From: CAYTLW01 sp964438735
GTDB lineage: Bacteria; Myxococcota_A; UBA9042
Length of the DNA stretch: 64,000 bases
NCBI GenBank assembly: GCA_964438735.1
Contig: CAYTLW010000024.1
Span: forward strand, 13,248 to 77,247
Direction: 5' to 3'
A model generated the notes under the pieces. It was not told the origin of the DNA. It saw only the letters and a program-made list of their open reading frames with translations, and did no database searches. Every line of letters starts with the position of its first letter. Position 1 is the first letter of the stretch. Both the position numbers and the translations under genes were made by a program. Positions 37,501 through 46,215 of this stretch are shown here, in pieces.

Positions 37501-40500
37501 GGCCTGGACGCGGTGCTGGTTCGCTACGACGGCGGCGGCAAGGCGCATTGGAAGCCCGAACGCAAGTCCTGGGACGCGGGCAATGGCGACTTCAATGTCG
37601 CCCGGACCGTGGTGCAGTATCCCGGCGGCGGCTACGCCCTGGCCGGCTACAAGGAGAAGGACTCCGACCGCCAGGTCTGGGTCATGCGCGCATCGGCCAG
37701 TGGCGTGAAGCTGTGGAACAAACTCGGTGGCGGCCAGGGCAACGACGAGGTCAACGACGCTGCCCTGTCCGCCGACGGCGCCCTGATGACCGCCGGCTGG
37801 AGCAACGCCGCCAAGGACGCCGGCAACGGCTGGCTGGCGCGTTGGGACGCTGCCGGCAACCAGCAGTGGTACAAGGTCTATCCGTGGACTGGCGGCGCCG
37901 GCTTCCACGCCATGGTCACCCTGCCGGATGGCGGCGTCGCCATGGCCGGCTGGCGCAAAGGCGGCGCCGGAAAGCCGGCCTGGTGGCTGGTCCGTACCGA
38001 CGCCAAGGGCGGCAAATTGTGGGACGCCGGCGGGCTGGCCCACACCCGCGCCCTGGCGCTGGCGAAGAACGCGGCAGGTGGCTTCGCGATGGCCGGCTGG
38101 GCGGATCCCACCGGTGCCAGCCCCGATCTCTGGCTCGCCGGCACGGACGGGCAGGGCAACAAGCAGTGGGACCGCGCGCTGGAGTTCGGCGGCCACGACG
38201 AGCTGTTCGGCCTGGAGGTCGAGGCAGATGGCACCCTGGTCGCCGGCGGCAGCAGCGTCATGCAGGGCCCGGGCGGCGGCGCCACCACCGGCGCGCTGGT
38301 CCGAGCCGACCCCTGGGGGCACAGCAGCTGCAGCACTTCAGGGCAATGCGCCAAGTTCAAGGCGACCGCCTGCGACGATGGCCAGCCGTGCACGGCGGAT
38401 GTATGCGAGGGCGTCAGCGGCTGCACCCACAAGGCGGCCAGTGGGCTGACCTGCGATCTCGGCACCTGCACCGACAAGGCGGTCTGCGAAAAGGGCAAGT
38501 GCACACCCAAGGGCAAGAGCAAGCTCTGGGTCGTCAGCTACCCCCACAAGAGCAGCACGGACGCCCACTTCCGCGTCGTACACCCGGACAAAGCGGGCAC
38601 CACCTGGGCCGCCATGCGCAGCCGCCAGGGCAAACACGACTCTGTCTGGCTGTACTGGATCGATACCGCTGGCAAGGAGTCGAGTTGGGTGGCGTTCTCG
38701 GGCGGCTACATGTGGTCGGGCGCGTATCCGCGGGCGATGGCAAACATGCCAGGCGGCGATCTGCTCCTGGCCATGGATTTCGCCGACGGCAACGGCACCT
38801 GGCGCAGCCGCCTCCTGCGCCTGAAGACCACGGCCGGTAAACCCGCCATCGTTTGGTGGAAGGACTACGCCCACGTTTCGAATCACAACGACCCCAAACG
38901 CGGGGCGCACGCGTCCGCGTCGTTGTTGCACTATCCCGATGGCACCTGGGGGCTCGTCGGTCACGTGACGTGGGTGACGGGCAATACAAGCGTCAACGTG
39001 CTCCGCATCCAGGCCGACGGCAAGGCGCTGTCGCACAAGGTGGTCGAGAAGGACCCCACGACCGCCGAGACCATCGCCGACGGGCTCGTCTTGAAGGACG
39101 GCGCGGTGGTCGCCGCTGGCGCGATCCGGGCCGGCAAACTCGCCACCGACGGCCTGCTCATGAAGGTCGACCCCGGCGGCAAGGAGATCTGGCGGCGTGC
39201 CCTGGGCGGCAAGCTGGCTGAGGGCTGGCATCACCTGCGCAATCACCCGGCGGGCGGCTTCGTGGCCGCCGGCACTCGAACCATCGACAGCAGCACCACC
39301 CGACCGTGGCTGGCCCGCCTGGATGGCGGCGGCAAGGCGATTTGGCAGCGTGAGCTGGACCTGGCGGGCAGACGCTACCTGGCCGGGCTCGAGGTCGCCG
39401 GCGGCGGCAGCATCACCCTCGCTGGCACCACGGACGGCCTGCTGGTGGCCAGCAGCTGGCTGCTCGGTGCCGACAAACTGGGGCACGCGACCTGGCAACG
39501 CACACTGACGGCCGGCACGTCCACCTGGCTCGGGCCCCGTTCGCTCGCCCTGCTGCCGGGCGGCGACCTGGCCATCGGCGGTGGCGCCCTGGTCGACGGG
39601 GTCAAGAAGCTGGCCATGTTCCGGACCGACCGCTGGGGCCACACCTCCTGCGTGGCGGCAGGGTCCTGTTCCGCACCCTTGTTGAACGGATGCGATGACG
39701 GCAATCCCTGCACTGCGGATCACTGCGACGGCGCCAAGGGGTGCCTGCACGCGCCCATCTCGTGCGACGATGGCAACCCCTGCACCACTGCGACGTGCAA
39801 CAGCAAGCTCGGCTGCGTCAGCGTCGCCAAACCCGGCGAATGCGACGATGGCAACGCCTGCACTGCGGTCAAAGGCGCCTGCTCAAACGGCAAATGCGTG
39901 GCCAAACCGCTCAACTGCGACGACGGCAACGCTTGCACCATCGATGCTTGCTTGCCCGGCGCGGGCTGTCAGCATTTGGCACAGGATCAGGTCCCGTGCC
40001 CGGTGACCGATGGATGCTCCAAATCGGCCACCTGCGACAAGGGAATGTGCAAGCCCGGCGCCGAGGGGGCGCAGCACATCCTCGCCTACAAGCTGTCGAC
40101 CTCGTATACGAAGTGGTCGACCCTGACGCACCCGGTGGCCGGCCCCGACGGTGAGTTGTGGGGCCTGGTCAACCGCAGCAACAACAAGGAGACGGTGCTG
40201 CTGAAAGTGGACAAGTGGGGTGTCAAGAAGGCGTTCAAGGCTTTCCATTCCCCCGGCGGCTACTCCTATACCTCGGTCCATCCCCGCGAATTCTGGCGGC
40301 GCTCGGATGGCAGCCAATGGGGGCTCTTCTACCAGCGCATCTCCAGCGGCGCGACCTACCAGGCCTACGTGCTCGGTAGGGATGTCGATGACAAGGTCCT
40401 CGTATCCAAAGGCTACTACAACGGCAGCAGCGCCAAGGATCCCAAGGCCGCCAACACCGAGCCGGTCGCCTTGCTCTGGTATCCAGACCAGACCCGCGCC

Positions 40501-42918
40501 GTCGTGGCCGCCGTGCACTGGCTGAACGGTCAGCACAGCGGCCAGGTCATCCGCACCCAGGGCAACGGCGTGACCAAGTGGACCTCGACCGTCGATGCGG
40601 ACAAGACCTTCAACGAGGCGCCGGCAGCGGCGGCCGGGCTTGGCGACGGATCCGCCGTCGTCGCAGGTGTGCAGTGGATCGACAAGCAGCCCGGCCAGGG
40701 CCTGCTCTACAAGGTCGACAACGGCGGCAAGTTGCTCTGGCGACGAAGCTATGATCCCGGCGTCGATGGCCGCTTCAGGTTCATCGCCGTGATGCCCGAC
40801 GGCGGCTTCTTGCTCGTCGGCCGGCGCGATGGCGGCGGCGTTGACCAACGGCCCTGGATCGTGCGCACGAACTCCGCCGGCGCCCTGCGTTGGCAACGCA
40901 TGCCCAAGCTGGCCACGACATTCAGCCCCTCGGCCTTCGCGCCGGGCCCGGGTCAGGCGTTCACGCTGGCTGCGACCATTCCGCAGGGCATCGTCAGCGC
41001 CGCCCAGATGGTCCACTTCGATGCAGTCGGAAATATGCGCTGGCAGCGCACCTTCAAGGCGGGCGCCAGCGCCTGGATGGGTGCTGCCGGCCTGTTGCGC
41101 ATGCCCTCCGGCGGCTTCGCCCTGACAGGCGGTGCCGATGCCTTTGGCGCGCCCAACCCCATGGTCGTGCGCACCGATCCTTGGGGCCACGCCCCGTGCT
41201 CGGCATCCGGCAAGTGCGTGGGCAAGAAGGCCGACGGCTGTGACGATGGCGACGCCTGCACCGACGACTCCTGCGATCCCAAGACCGGCTGCGGCCACAG
41301 CAAGACCGACTGCGTCGATGGCAACCTCTGCACCACGCCCGCCTGCGACGCCAAGAAGGGCTGCACCTGGAAGGAAAAGTCCGGCGCCTGCGACGATGGC
41401 AACAAGTGCACTGCGGTCGACGCCTGCAAAGGTGGACTCTGCCAGGCGGTCAAGAACCTGGACTGCGACGACGGCAACCCATGCAGCATCGACATCTGCG
41501 ACACCAAAGCTGGCTGCCAGCACGCCCTCCTGGACGGCGACTCCTGCCCGGCGCCGGGCGGATGCAGCAAGTCGGGCGTTTGCGTCAAGGGCGTCTGCAA
41601 ATCCACCGGCGACGGCAAGCTATTCGGCAAGGTCTGGAAGCTCTCCAACCAGTTCTATACCTACGACGCATTCCACTCCGTCCTGCCTGGCCTCAAGGGC
41701 GGCTACCACATTGTTCACAGTCTGTCCGGCAAGAACGCAGCCCTGCGCACTGTGGACGCGTGGGGCAAGGACACCGGGTCAACGACCATCAACCCAGCCA
41801 TAAGCAGCACCGGCGGCTGGGTTCATCGGGCCGCCCGGCGGCTGCCGGATGGCGACCTGCTCTTCGCCGCCTACTATCGCTACGGCTATACCACCAACTA
41901 CCATGCCTTCGTCAGGCGCAGGGGGCCGAACGGCAAGGCGCACCGGTGGGACGCCAAGTTCCCCCTCGGCAATGGCGACTACAAGGATCCCAAGAGCGGC
42001 TCGGTGGACCCGCGCGACCTGCTCGACTATCCGGACGCAACGCTCGCCGTGGTTGGCGGAATCTACTGGAAGAGCGGCTACTACGCCGCGGACGTGATCC
42101 GCATCCAGGGCAACGGCAAGCTGAAATGGCGCAAGCAGAGCCACGCCGACAAGGGCCACAACGAGTTCGGCCGCGCGGGCCTGTCGTTCAAGGATGGCAG
42201 CACGGTGGTCGCCGGCTACGCATGGAAGACCGGCGCCCCCTACGATGGCCTGCTCTACAAGCTCGACAACCAGGGCAAGCAGCTCTGGAAGCAGACCTGG
42301 GATGCGGGCGCCAGCGAGTTGGCCACCCGCCTGGCGCCATTGAGCGACGGCGGCTTCCTCGCCGCCGGTGGCCGGAGCGTGGACGGCAAGACCTGGCAGC
42401 CCTGGCTCGCCCGGGCCGACAGCGCCGGCAAGCTGCTCTGGCACAAGACGGCGAAGGTCGCCGGCGACAGCCAGGCCGCCGCCATGAACGTCGACGCGCA
42501 GGGGCGTATCACGCTGGTCGGCACCCGGCCGGACGGCATCGTTCAGCGCCTGTGGATGATGCGCCTGAGCCCGGTCGGCGAGGCGTTGTGGACCCGGGAC
42601 ATCAAGATCGGCGCCAGCTCCAAGGCCGGCACCGAACCCCTGGCCGCGCTCCCGGGTGGCGGCTTCGCCATCGCCGGCGGCGCCACCATGTACGGATCGC
42701 CCAATCCCATGCTGGTGGTCACCGACCATTGGGGTCACTTCGACTGCAATACGCCCGGCAAATGTGCTGGCAAGCTGGCCAAGGACTGCGATGATGGCCA
42801 GCCATGCACGGCCGATGGTTGCGACTCCGCCAAGGGGTGCACGGCGACGGGCATGCCCGATGGCACCTCCTGCGCCACCGGCAAGACCTGCAAGTCGTCC
42901 AAGTGCGGCGGCCCCTGA
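34582..42918 (+). CDS. Giant secreted protein: Cys-rich repeats followed by four propeller-like domains
   Basis: The 2778-residue protein has a signal sequence with a weak lipobox (ATVHC, Cys25) and a GGAGG site 4 bp before the ATG. Residues about 118-737 contain six Cys-rich repeats of roughly 95-100 residues (pattern CxCxxDxDC...DDGNxCNGTxxC...CDDGDxCT). From about 873 on, four propeller-like domains alternate with CDDGNxCTxDxC modules: near 873-1252, 1313-1692, 1829-2207 and 2347-2721. The propeller blades read like LPGGDVLLAGGDWTDGG and LPDGGVAMAGW. Each of the four ends in TDxWGH followed by Cys-x4-Gly-x-Cys (for example RTDPWGHAPCSASGKC). The repeats probably make a long disulfide-stiffened stalk and ligand-binding heads. 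I know of no named family with this order. Confidence 0.85.
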   Translation: MSGSNSRPALSRWWVLPCLLATVHCGEEAQPPVSGVAADVAPADTDNADVTLDDVHANAGPPCSSVADCNAKICHLAVCQGGACQWTASTGTLCSDGNACTVGDRCESGVCTAGDNSCECSADKDCVLHDDGNYCNGTLVCDLARAQPRCVLNIDSLVSCKADQDTWCQRNLCNPSSGECKMTHVNEGAPCIDDDPCSQDSACSEGVCTASGPSLCNCSKDADCKTFDDGNACNGTAWCNKTGFPWTCDETLAVNCTAANDTTCSKNTCAPGTGKCVMEPVKVGVPCDDGDICTAGDGCKDGQCAAGPVNTCSCTKQADCDAQEDGNLCNGVLYCDLAAGDKKGACKVNPATLVSCPSINDSLCQKNLCSPKTGVCSMQYLKPGTPCDDDDACTEGEICVGGACDKGKNICPCKSDADCVAKDDGDLCNGTFFCNLKTAECAPDPVSLVNCASVDDTACNKNVCHPKTGKCDLEPVEKTKAVACDDDGSSCKPCAKPDGPGCHYQLLQKGEQALPGPFQCSDGDECTTGDVCSAGKCTSGSFTCTCEQDSDCAKQDDGDLCNGTMFCNKSKKPAICELNPATVIKCPTVDNTDCVASTCPPKLGKCVMLPKADGTSCDDGEKCTKNDVCIAGTCKPGAKTCECVTNADCAVKDDGNNCNGTFYCDKSGLEPVCTKNLASVVYCLKTNDTTCLKNSCDPVSGKCSVKPVAEGKPCEDGSACTMVTKCDNGQCKGKAVGCDDKDQCTADTCHAIKGCQHDENNCDDGNTCTADACDPNTGNCTFKASSAGAPCNADGSGCTVNDSCAGGNCTAGTPPLCELKTGPCEQATCQSVSATSFKCIKTGAAKDTPCDDGLICSLGGVCDAGKCKPGQGARYYAAQLTATTEGKQLKLRVRAIGRTTAGYVLAGRAFLGNDPSAPDQSWLWARAVDRSGKKTLWEKLLPPKKAEANVAFSDVDVLPGGDVLLAGGDWTDGGLDAVLVRYDGGGKAHWKPERKSWDAGNGDFNVARTVVQYPGGGYALAGYKEKDSDRQVWVMRASASGVKLWNKLGGGQGNDEVNDAALSADGALMTAGWSNAAKDAGNGWLARWDAAGNQQWYKVYPWTGGAGFHAMVTLPDGGVAMAGWRKGGAGKPAWWLVRTDAKGGKLWDAGGLAHTRALALAKNAAGGFAMAGWADPTGASPDLWLAGTDGQGNKQWDRALEFGGHDELFGLEVEADGTLVAGGSSVMQGPGGGATTGALVRADPWGHSSCSTSGQCAKFKATACDDGQPCTADVCEGVSGCTHKAASGLTCDLGTCTDKAVCEKGKCTPKGKSKLWVVSYPHKSSTDAHFRVVHPDKAGTTWAAMRSRQGKHDSVWLYWIDTAGKESSWVAFSGGYMWSGAYPRAMANMPGGDLLLAMDFADGNGTWRSRLLRLKTTAGKPAIVWWKDYAHVSNHNDPKRGAHASASLLHYPDGTWGLVGHVTWVTGNTSVNVLRIQADGKALSHKVVEKDPTTAETIADGLVLKDGAVVAAGAIRAGKLATDGLLMKVDPGGKEIWRRALGGKLAEGWHHLRNHPAGGFVAAGTRTIDSSTTRPWLARLDGGGKAIWQRELDLAGRRYLAGLEVAGGGSITLAGTTDGLLVASSWLLGADKLGHATWQRTLTAGTSTWLGPRSLALLPGGDLAIGGGALVDGVKKLAMFRTDRWGHTSCVAAGSCSAPLLNGCDDGNPCTADHCDGAKGCLHAPISCDDGNPCTTATCNSKLGCVSVAKPGECDDGNACTAVKGACSNGKCVAKPLNCDDGNACTIDACLPGAGCQHLAQDQVPCPVTDGCSKSATCDKGMCKPGAEGAQHILAYKLSTSYTKWSTLTHPVAGPDGELWGLVNRSNNKETVLLKVDKWGVKKAFKAFHSPGGYSYTSVHPREFWRRSDGSQWGLFYQRISSGATYQAYVLGRDVDDKVLVSKGYYNGSSAKDPKAANTEPVALLWYPDQTRAVVAAVHWLNGQHSGQVIRTQGNGVTKWTSTVDADKTFNEAPAAAAGLGDGSAVVAGVQWIDKQPGQGLLYKVDNGGKLLWRRSYDPGVDGRFRFIAVMPDGGFLLVGRRDGGGVDQRPWIVRTNSAGALRWQRMPKLATTFSPSAFAPGPGQAFTLAATIPQGIVSAAQMVHFDAVGNMRWQRTFKAGASAWMGAAGLLRMPSGGFALTGGADAFGAPNPMVVRTDPWGHAPCSASGKCVGKKADGCDDGDACTDDSCDPKTGCGHSKTDCVDGNLCTTPACDAKKGCTWKEKSGACDDGNKCTAVDACKGGLCQAVKNLDCDDGNPCSIDICDTKAGCQHALLDGDSCPAPGGCSKSGVCVKGVCKSTGDGKLFGKVWKLSNQFYTYDAFHSVLPGLKGGYHIVHSLSGKNAALRTVDAWGKDTGSTTINPAISSTGGWVHRAARRLPDGDLLFAAYYRYGYTTNYHAFVRRRGPNGKAHRWDAKFPLGNGDYKDPKSGSVDPRDLLDYPDATLAVVGGIYWKSGYYAADVIRIQGNGKLKWRKQSHADKGHNEFGRAGLSFKDGSTVVAGYAWKTGAPYDGLLYKLDNQGKQLWKQTWDAGASELATRLAPLSDGGFLAAGGRSVDGKTWQPWLARADSAGKLLWHKTAKVAGDSQAAAMNVDAQGRITLVGTRPDGIVQRLWMMRLSPVGEALWTRDIKIGASSKAGTEPLAALPGGGFAIAGGATMYGSPNPMLVVTDHWGHFDCNTPGKCAGKLAKDCDDGQPCTADGCDSAKGCTATGMPDGTSCATGKTCKSSKCGGP
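34933..36792 (+). repeat. Six Cys-rich coding repeats of about 95-100 residues
   Basis: Repeats start at CECSADKDC (34933), CNCSKDADC, CSCTKQADC, CPCKSDADC, CTCEQDSDC and CECVTNADC. Each has about 12 cysteines in fixed spacing and a DDGN/DxCNG core. The fourth has an insertion of roughly 35 residues (CDDDGSSCKPCAKPDGPGC). Spacing conservation is strong but sequences have diverged, so the array is old. Confidence 0.85.
37198..42742 (+). repeat. Four repeated propeller-like units, each ending in a WGH-Cys motif
   Basis: Units of about 380 codons lie near 37198-38335, 38518-39655, 40066-41200 and 41620-42742. They are joined by Cys modules of about 60 codons (first linker) or 135-140 codons (second and third). 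Each shows five to six blade-like segments with Gly-Gly-x-Leu-x-Ala-Gly turns. The ends RADPWGHSSC, RTDRWGHTSC, RTDPWGHAPC and VTDHWGHFDC align, showing ancient quadruplication. Confidence 0.8.
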
Positions 42919-42957
42919 TTTCGACGGCCATGCTTGCGGGCTTGTCGTCCGCCTGGC

Positions 42958-45222
42958 TCAGTTATGCCAGAACTGGACGGGCGGCCGCAGCGACGCCCCC
43001 TGGGCGCCCACCACGCCGCGCCATAACCACACCACGTTGCCGACCTTGTTGACCGTGGCGCTGATCGACAGGCCGCCGGCCGGCGCGCGGATGCGCAACA
43101 CGTCGTCGGTGTGCACGATCACCTTGCTGTCGCGGCACGCCGTCTCTGCCGCGCCCTTTTCGAGGCGGTCGAAGAGCTGGCAGCGGCACGACTCCAATTG
43201 CGGATTGCAGGCGCGTTCCCGGACCACCGGATCGCGGAAGGTGATGTCCAGCAGCGTCAACGCCGGGCCGCGCACCGCGGTCACCGTCAACGGGCGCGGC
43301 TCCCAGCCCACCCGCACGCCCATGGCGACCACCTGGCCCCGTGCGGTCGTCAGGTCGATGTGGGGCGGCCCGTCTGCCGATCGCACGAGATTATCCCGGC
43401 GCCAGATCGCCCCGCTCAGATCCAGCTCCCACGTCACCGCAGGGCCCGGCGCCGGCACCTGCCCCGGATACCAGCCCCAGGCCCCTGGCGGCTCCAGGCT
43501 GCGCAGGCTGCGCCACTTCCAGTCCGTCCAGATGGGTCCGTGCCTGGAGGCGCGTTCCAGATCCGGCAGCAGCCCCACCGTGGCCGCCTCGCGGGCGGCT
43601 TCCGCCAGGTGACTTCTGCTCTCGTGCGGGTCCAGATCGTGCAGGCGGTAGTACCGGCCATCCGCCGGCGCGCGCCAGTCCTGCAGGCTGCCAACGGCCA
43701 GCCATGTCAGCGCGATGAGCGCCACCCAAGCGACAAGCGAACGGCCGTGCCCGGCCAGCAAGCGCTGCCCGCCGGCGACCGTCCAGGCCACGAAGGCGGG
43801 CAGGCCGATCACCAGCACGCCCATCTTGTTGGGGTAGTCCCAGGACTCTTGCAGCGCCAGACCCGCCATGACCGGCGCCCACCAGGCCAGCCAGAACCAC
43901 CCCAGGGTGCGATCCCGGCGGAACATGGCCGGGATGCCCACCAGCATCGCCCCGAAGAGCAGAAGCCCCAGGTGATCGGCCAGGTGCGGGCCCCACGCGA
44001 TGAGCATGGGCCAAGGGTTGTGGGGCGTGCGCACCAGGTGGTCGTGCAGCGGCCAGTTGAGCATTCCCGGCCAGGTGAGCGTCCAGCCGAAGATGTCGTA
44101 GGACAACGCGGGGAACTGCGCTGTGCTCTCGAAGCGGAAAAGAGAGCCGAATGCCAGCAGGTGATGTGCGTGTTCGAGCGCCGACAAGGCCAACATGCCG
44201 CCAGCCAGCCAGGCCATGTCGCGCCACTGCCGGCGCTGGCGCCAGGCCAGCCAGAGCAGCGCGGGCATGGACACGGCGAAGGGATGCCGCATGGTGAACA
44301 GCAGCCCGGCCAGCGCACCCACCAGCCACCAGGTCGGCCGACGCTGCAGGGCCAATGCCAGCGTGATCGCAGCCACGGCGGCTGCGAGCACGTTCTCGTC
44401 GACCAGAGGGATGCTCAATACGTACGGGTTCAGCGGCAACAGCAGCAGGGCGACCCAGGCCCACAGGCGGCGGCCGGTGCAAGCCAGCCCCGTGAGATAC
44501 CCACCCAGGGCCAGCAGCGCGCCCAGCGTGGCATACAGCATGCGCAGCGCCTCGCCCTCGAAGAGCGCCATGCTGCCGGCGATAAGCCCCACGTTGCCCA
44601 GGCGGCTGTCGCCCACATTGTCGCGCAGCAGGTCGATGCCCTGCGGGTTGTGTCCGGTCGCGATCCACGCCCCCTCGCCGATACAGGTGAGCGGGGGCAC
44701 CGAGCCATCGTGGCGCAAGAACCACAGCCCTGCGACACAGGTGGCCGCGAGAAGCACGCCGCTGCGGCGAGCCAGCGCCAACCACAACAGCTCCCAAGGA
44801 AGCAGGCGCGCGGGCACGGCGAGCTCAGGTTGTCGGCGCAGGCTGACGAACGCCGCGCTCAGCCCGGCCACCGAAGCCGCGCCGACCAGGCTGTCCACGC
44901 CCACCGATACGCCGCCCAGCAGATGCCAGCAAAAGGCCAGCGTGGGTATCAATGCCATGGCGACAGCCAACCCGATGGTTGCCGCCGCGACGCCGTCGTC
45001 GGGCGTGGCGTCGTCTCGTGCCGGCATGGCGACCCGAACCACCAACGCCGCCGCGGTGACGATTCCAGCCAGCAGCGCCGCAGTCCATGGGCGCGACAGG
45101 GCCTGCTCCAGCATGAACGCCGCGATCAGCGCCATCGCCGACAGGTCCACCGTGGCCCGCACCATGCGCCAGTACCCGGCAGGCGTGGGGCCCAGGAGCG
45201 CGCGTTGCAACATGCCTTGCAT
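42958..45222 (-). CDS. Polytopic membrane protein, ArnT/PMT-like glycosyltransferase candidate
   Basis: The 754-residue protein has 12 or more membrane helices up to about residue 540 and then a soluble C-terminal domain of about 210 residues. Its topology and short motifs resemble the GT-C superfamily: an acidic pair in an early periplasmic loop is the usual catalytic feature, and VDENVLAAAVAAITLAL and TMRHPFAVSMPALLWLAW resemble helices of lipid-linked sugar transferases. No diagnostic signature is seen, so the assignment is tentative. The C-terminal part includes several cysteines (ACNPQLESCRCQLF). It converges on the giant propeller gene with a gap of 39 bp and diverges from mlaE. Confidence 0.6.
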   Translation of the reverse strand: MQGMLQRALLGPTPAGYWRMVRATVDLSAMALIAAFMLEQALSRPWTAALLAGIVTAAALVVRVAMPARDDATPDDGVAAATIGLAVAMALIPTLAFCWHLLGGVSVGVDSLVGAASVAGLSAAFVSLRRQPELAVPARLLPWELLWLALARRSGVLLAATCVAGLWFLRHDGSVPPLTCIGEGAWIATGHNPQGIDLLRDNVGDSRLGNVGLIAGSMALFEGEALRMLYATLGALLALGGYLTGLACTGRRLWAWVALLLLPLNPYVLSIPLVDENVLAAAVAAITLALALQRRPTWWLVGALAGLLFTMRHPFAVSMPALLWLAWRQRRQWRDMAWLAGGMLALSALEHAHHLLAFGSLFRFESTAQFPALSYDIFGWTLTWPGMLNWPLHDHLVRTPHNPWPMLIAWGPHLADHLGLLLFGAMLVGIPAMFRRDRTLGWFWLAWWAPVMAGLALQESWDYPNKMGVLVIGLPAFVAWTVAGGQRLLAGHGRSLVAWVALIALTWLAVGSLQDWRAPADGRYYRLHDLDPHESRSHLAEAAREAATVGLLPDLERASRHGPIWTDWKWRSLRSLEPPGAWGWYPGQVPAPGPAVTWELDLSGAIWRRDNLVRSADGPPHIDLTTARGQVVAMGVRVGWEPRPLTVTAVRGPALTLLDITFRDPVVRERACNPQLESCRCQLFDRLEKGAAETACRDSKVIVHTDDVLRIRAPAGGLSISATVNKVGNVVWLWRGVVGAQGASLRPPVQFWHN

Positions 45223-45375
45223 GGCCGTCCAAGGGCGCTGCTATCACGACTCCGTGGTCGCCACGGCAGCGCACGGGTGCGGGGGCAGGCCATGGTGGGT
45301 GCGCGGCCGGCAGGTGGTCAAGTCTGCCTCTTGGACCGCAGCCGCAGCGTGGATGCGTGCGGCCCGGCGGCGCGC

Positions 45376-45381
45376 TATCAT
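45376..45381 (+). promoter_or_regulatory. Possible -10 element, leaderless mlaE start
   Basis: TATCAT ends 6 bp before the GTG at 45388, so transcription would begin at the start codon. No Shine-Dalgarno sequence is present and no good -35 is seen. Confidence 0.3.
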
Positions 45382-45387
45382 CGGCCC

Positions 45388-46215
45388 GTGATCGCCAGCC
45401 GCCTCGCTCCCGCCACCCGCACTTTGACCGCGCCGCTGTCGTGGGTCGGCGCCCGTACGCAAGCGCTGGTGATCTACGTCCTGCGCGTGGCGACCATGAT
45501 CGGCTACGGGGTCGGTCGCCTCACTTTCGGCCAGCGGCGGATGCGCGCGGTGACTCGCAGGGTGCTGGTGCGGCAGGTGCTCTTCACGGCCGTCGAGGCG
45601 CTGCCCTTCACCGGTCTGATCGCGACCCTGCTGGGCTTGGCCGTCATCGTGCAGGCACAGCTCAACCTGGGCGCCCAGCCGGGACTGCTGGGCAAGCTGT
45701 TGGTCATCGTCATCGTGCGCGAGCTGGGGCCGCTGGTCGCGGCGCTGGTCATCATCGGCCGCAGCGGCACAGCGATGGTGGTGGAGCTGGGCAATATGCG
45801 GGTCTCCGGCGAGATCGAGACCCTGCAGGGCATGGGCGTGTCGCCATTCGAATACCTGGTCGTGCCGCGGCTCGGCGGCATGGCCATCTCCATCTTCTGC
45901 GTGTCGCTCTTCTTCGTCTGCGTTTCCCTGGCCAGCGGACTGTTGGTGGCCAACCTGTTGTCGCCCCAGGCGCCGGCGGCCATCGACTTCGCCCAGACCA
46001 TGGCGGCCCAGATGTCCGGGCTGGACTTCTTCGCCTTCACGGCCAAGACGGTGGCGCCCGCCTTGGCCATCGCCGGCATCGCCTGCTACGAGGGCCTCTC
46101 GGCCGGTCCCGCCATCACCGACGTGCCGCGCGCCGCCACCCGCGGCACCGTGCGGGCGATCGCGGTGCTCTTCGGCTGGAACGCGACCGTCTCCGCGGTG
46201 ATGTACCTGGCATGA
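45388..46215 (+). CDS. mlaE: MlaE-family lipid-transport permease
   Basis: The 275-residue integral protein has the MlaE hallmarks: an N-terminal amphipathic region, FTAVEALPFTGLIATLLGLAVIVQAQ, VRELGPLVAALVIIGRSGTAMVVELGNMRVSGEIETLQGMGVSP, and the C-terminal CYEGLSAGPAITDVPRAATRGTVRAI. This permease forms the inner-membrane core of phospholipid transport between the outer and inner membranes. The GTG start is chosen because MlaE proteins are about 260 residues long; the frame extends far upstream without any signal. The stop overlaps the next start (ATGA). Confidence 0.88.
   Translation: MIASRLAPATRTLTAPLSWVGARTQALVIYVLRVATMIGYGVGRLTFGQRRMRAVTRRVLVRQVLFTAVEALPFTGLIATLLGLAVIVQAQLNLGAQPGLLGKLLVIVIVRELGPLVAALVIIGRSGTAMVVELGNMRVSGEIETLQGMGVSPFEYLVVPRLGGMAISIFCVSLFFVCVSLASGLLVANLLSPQAPAAIDFAQTMAAQMSGLDFFAFTAKTVAPALAIAGIACYEGLSAGPAITDVPRAATRGTVRAIAVLFGWNATVSAVMYLA

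Noticed and set aside
39883..41523. 546-codon minus-strand frame opposite the propellers
   Set aside because: Shadow of the giant gene; no signal or conserved motif.
43111..45387. Upstream extension of the mlaE frame to 43111
   Set aside because: This stretch is antisense to the polytopic membrane protein, and MlaE proteins are about 260 residues long.
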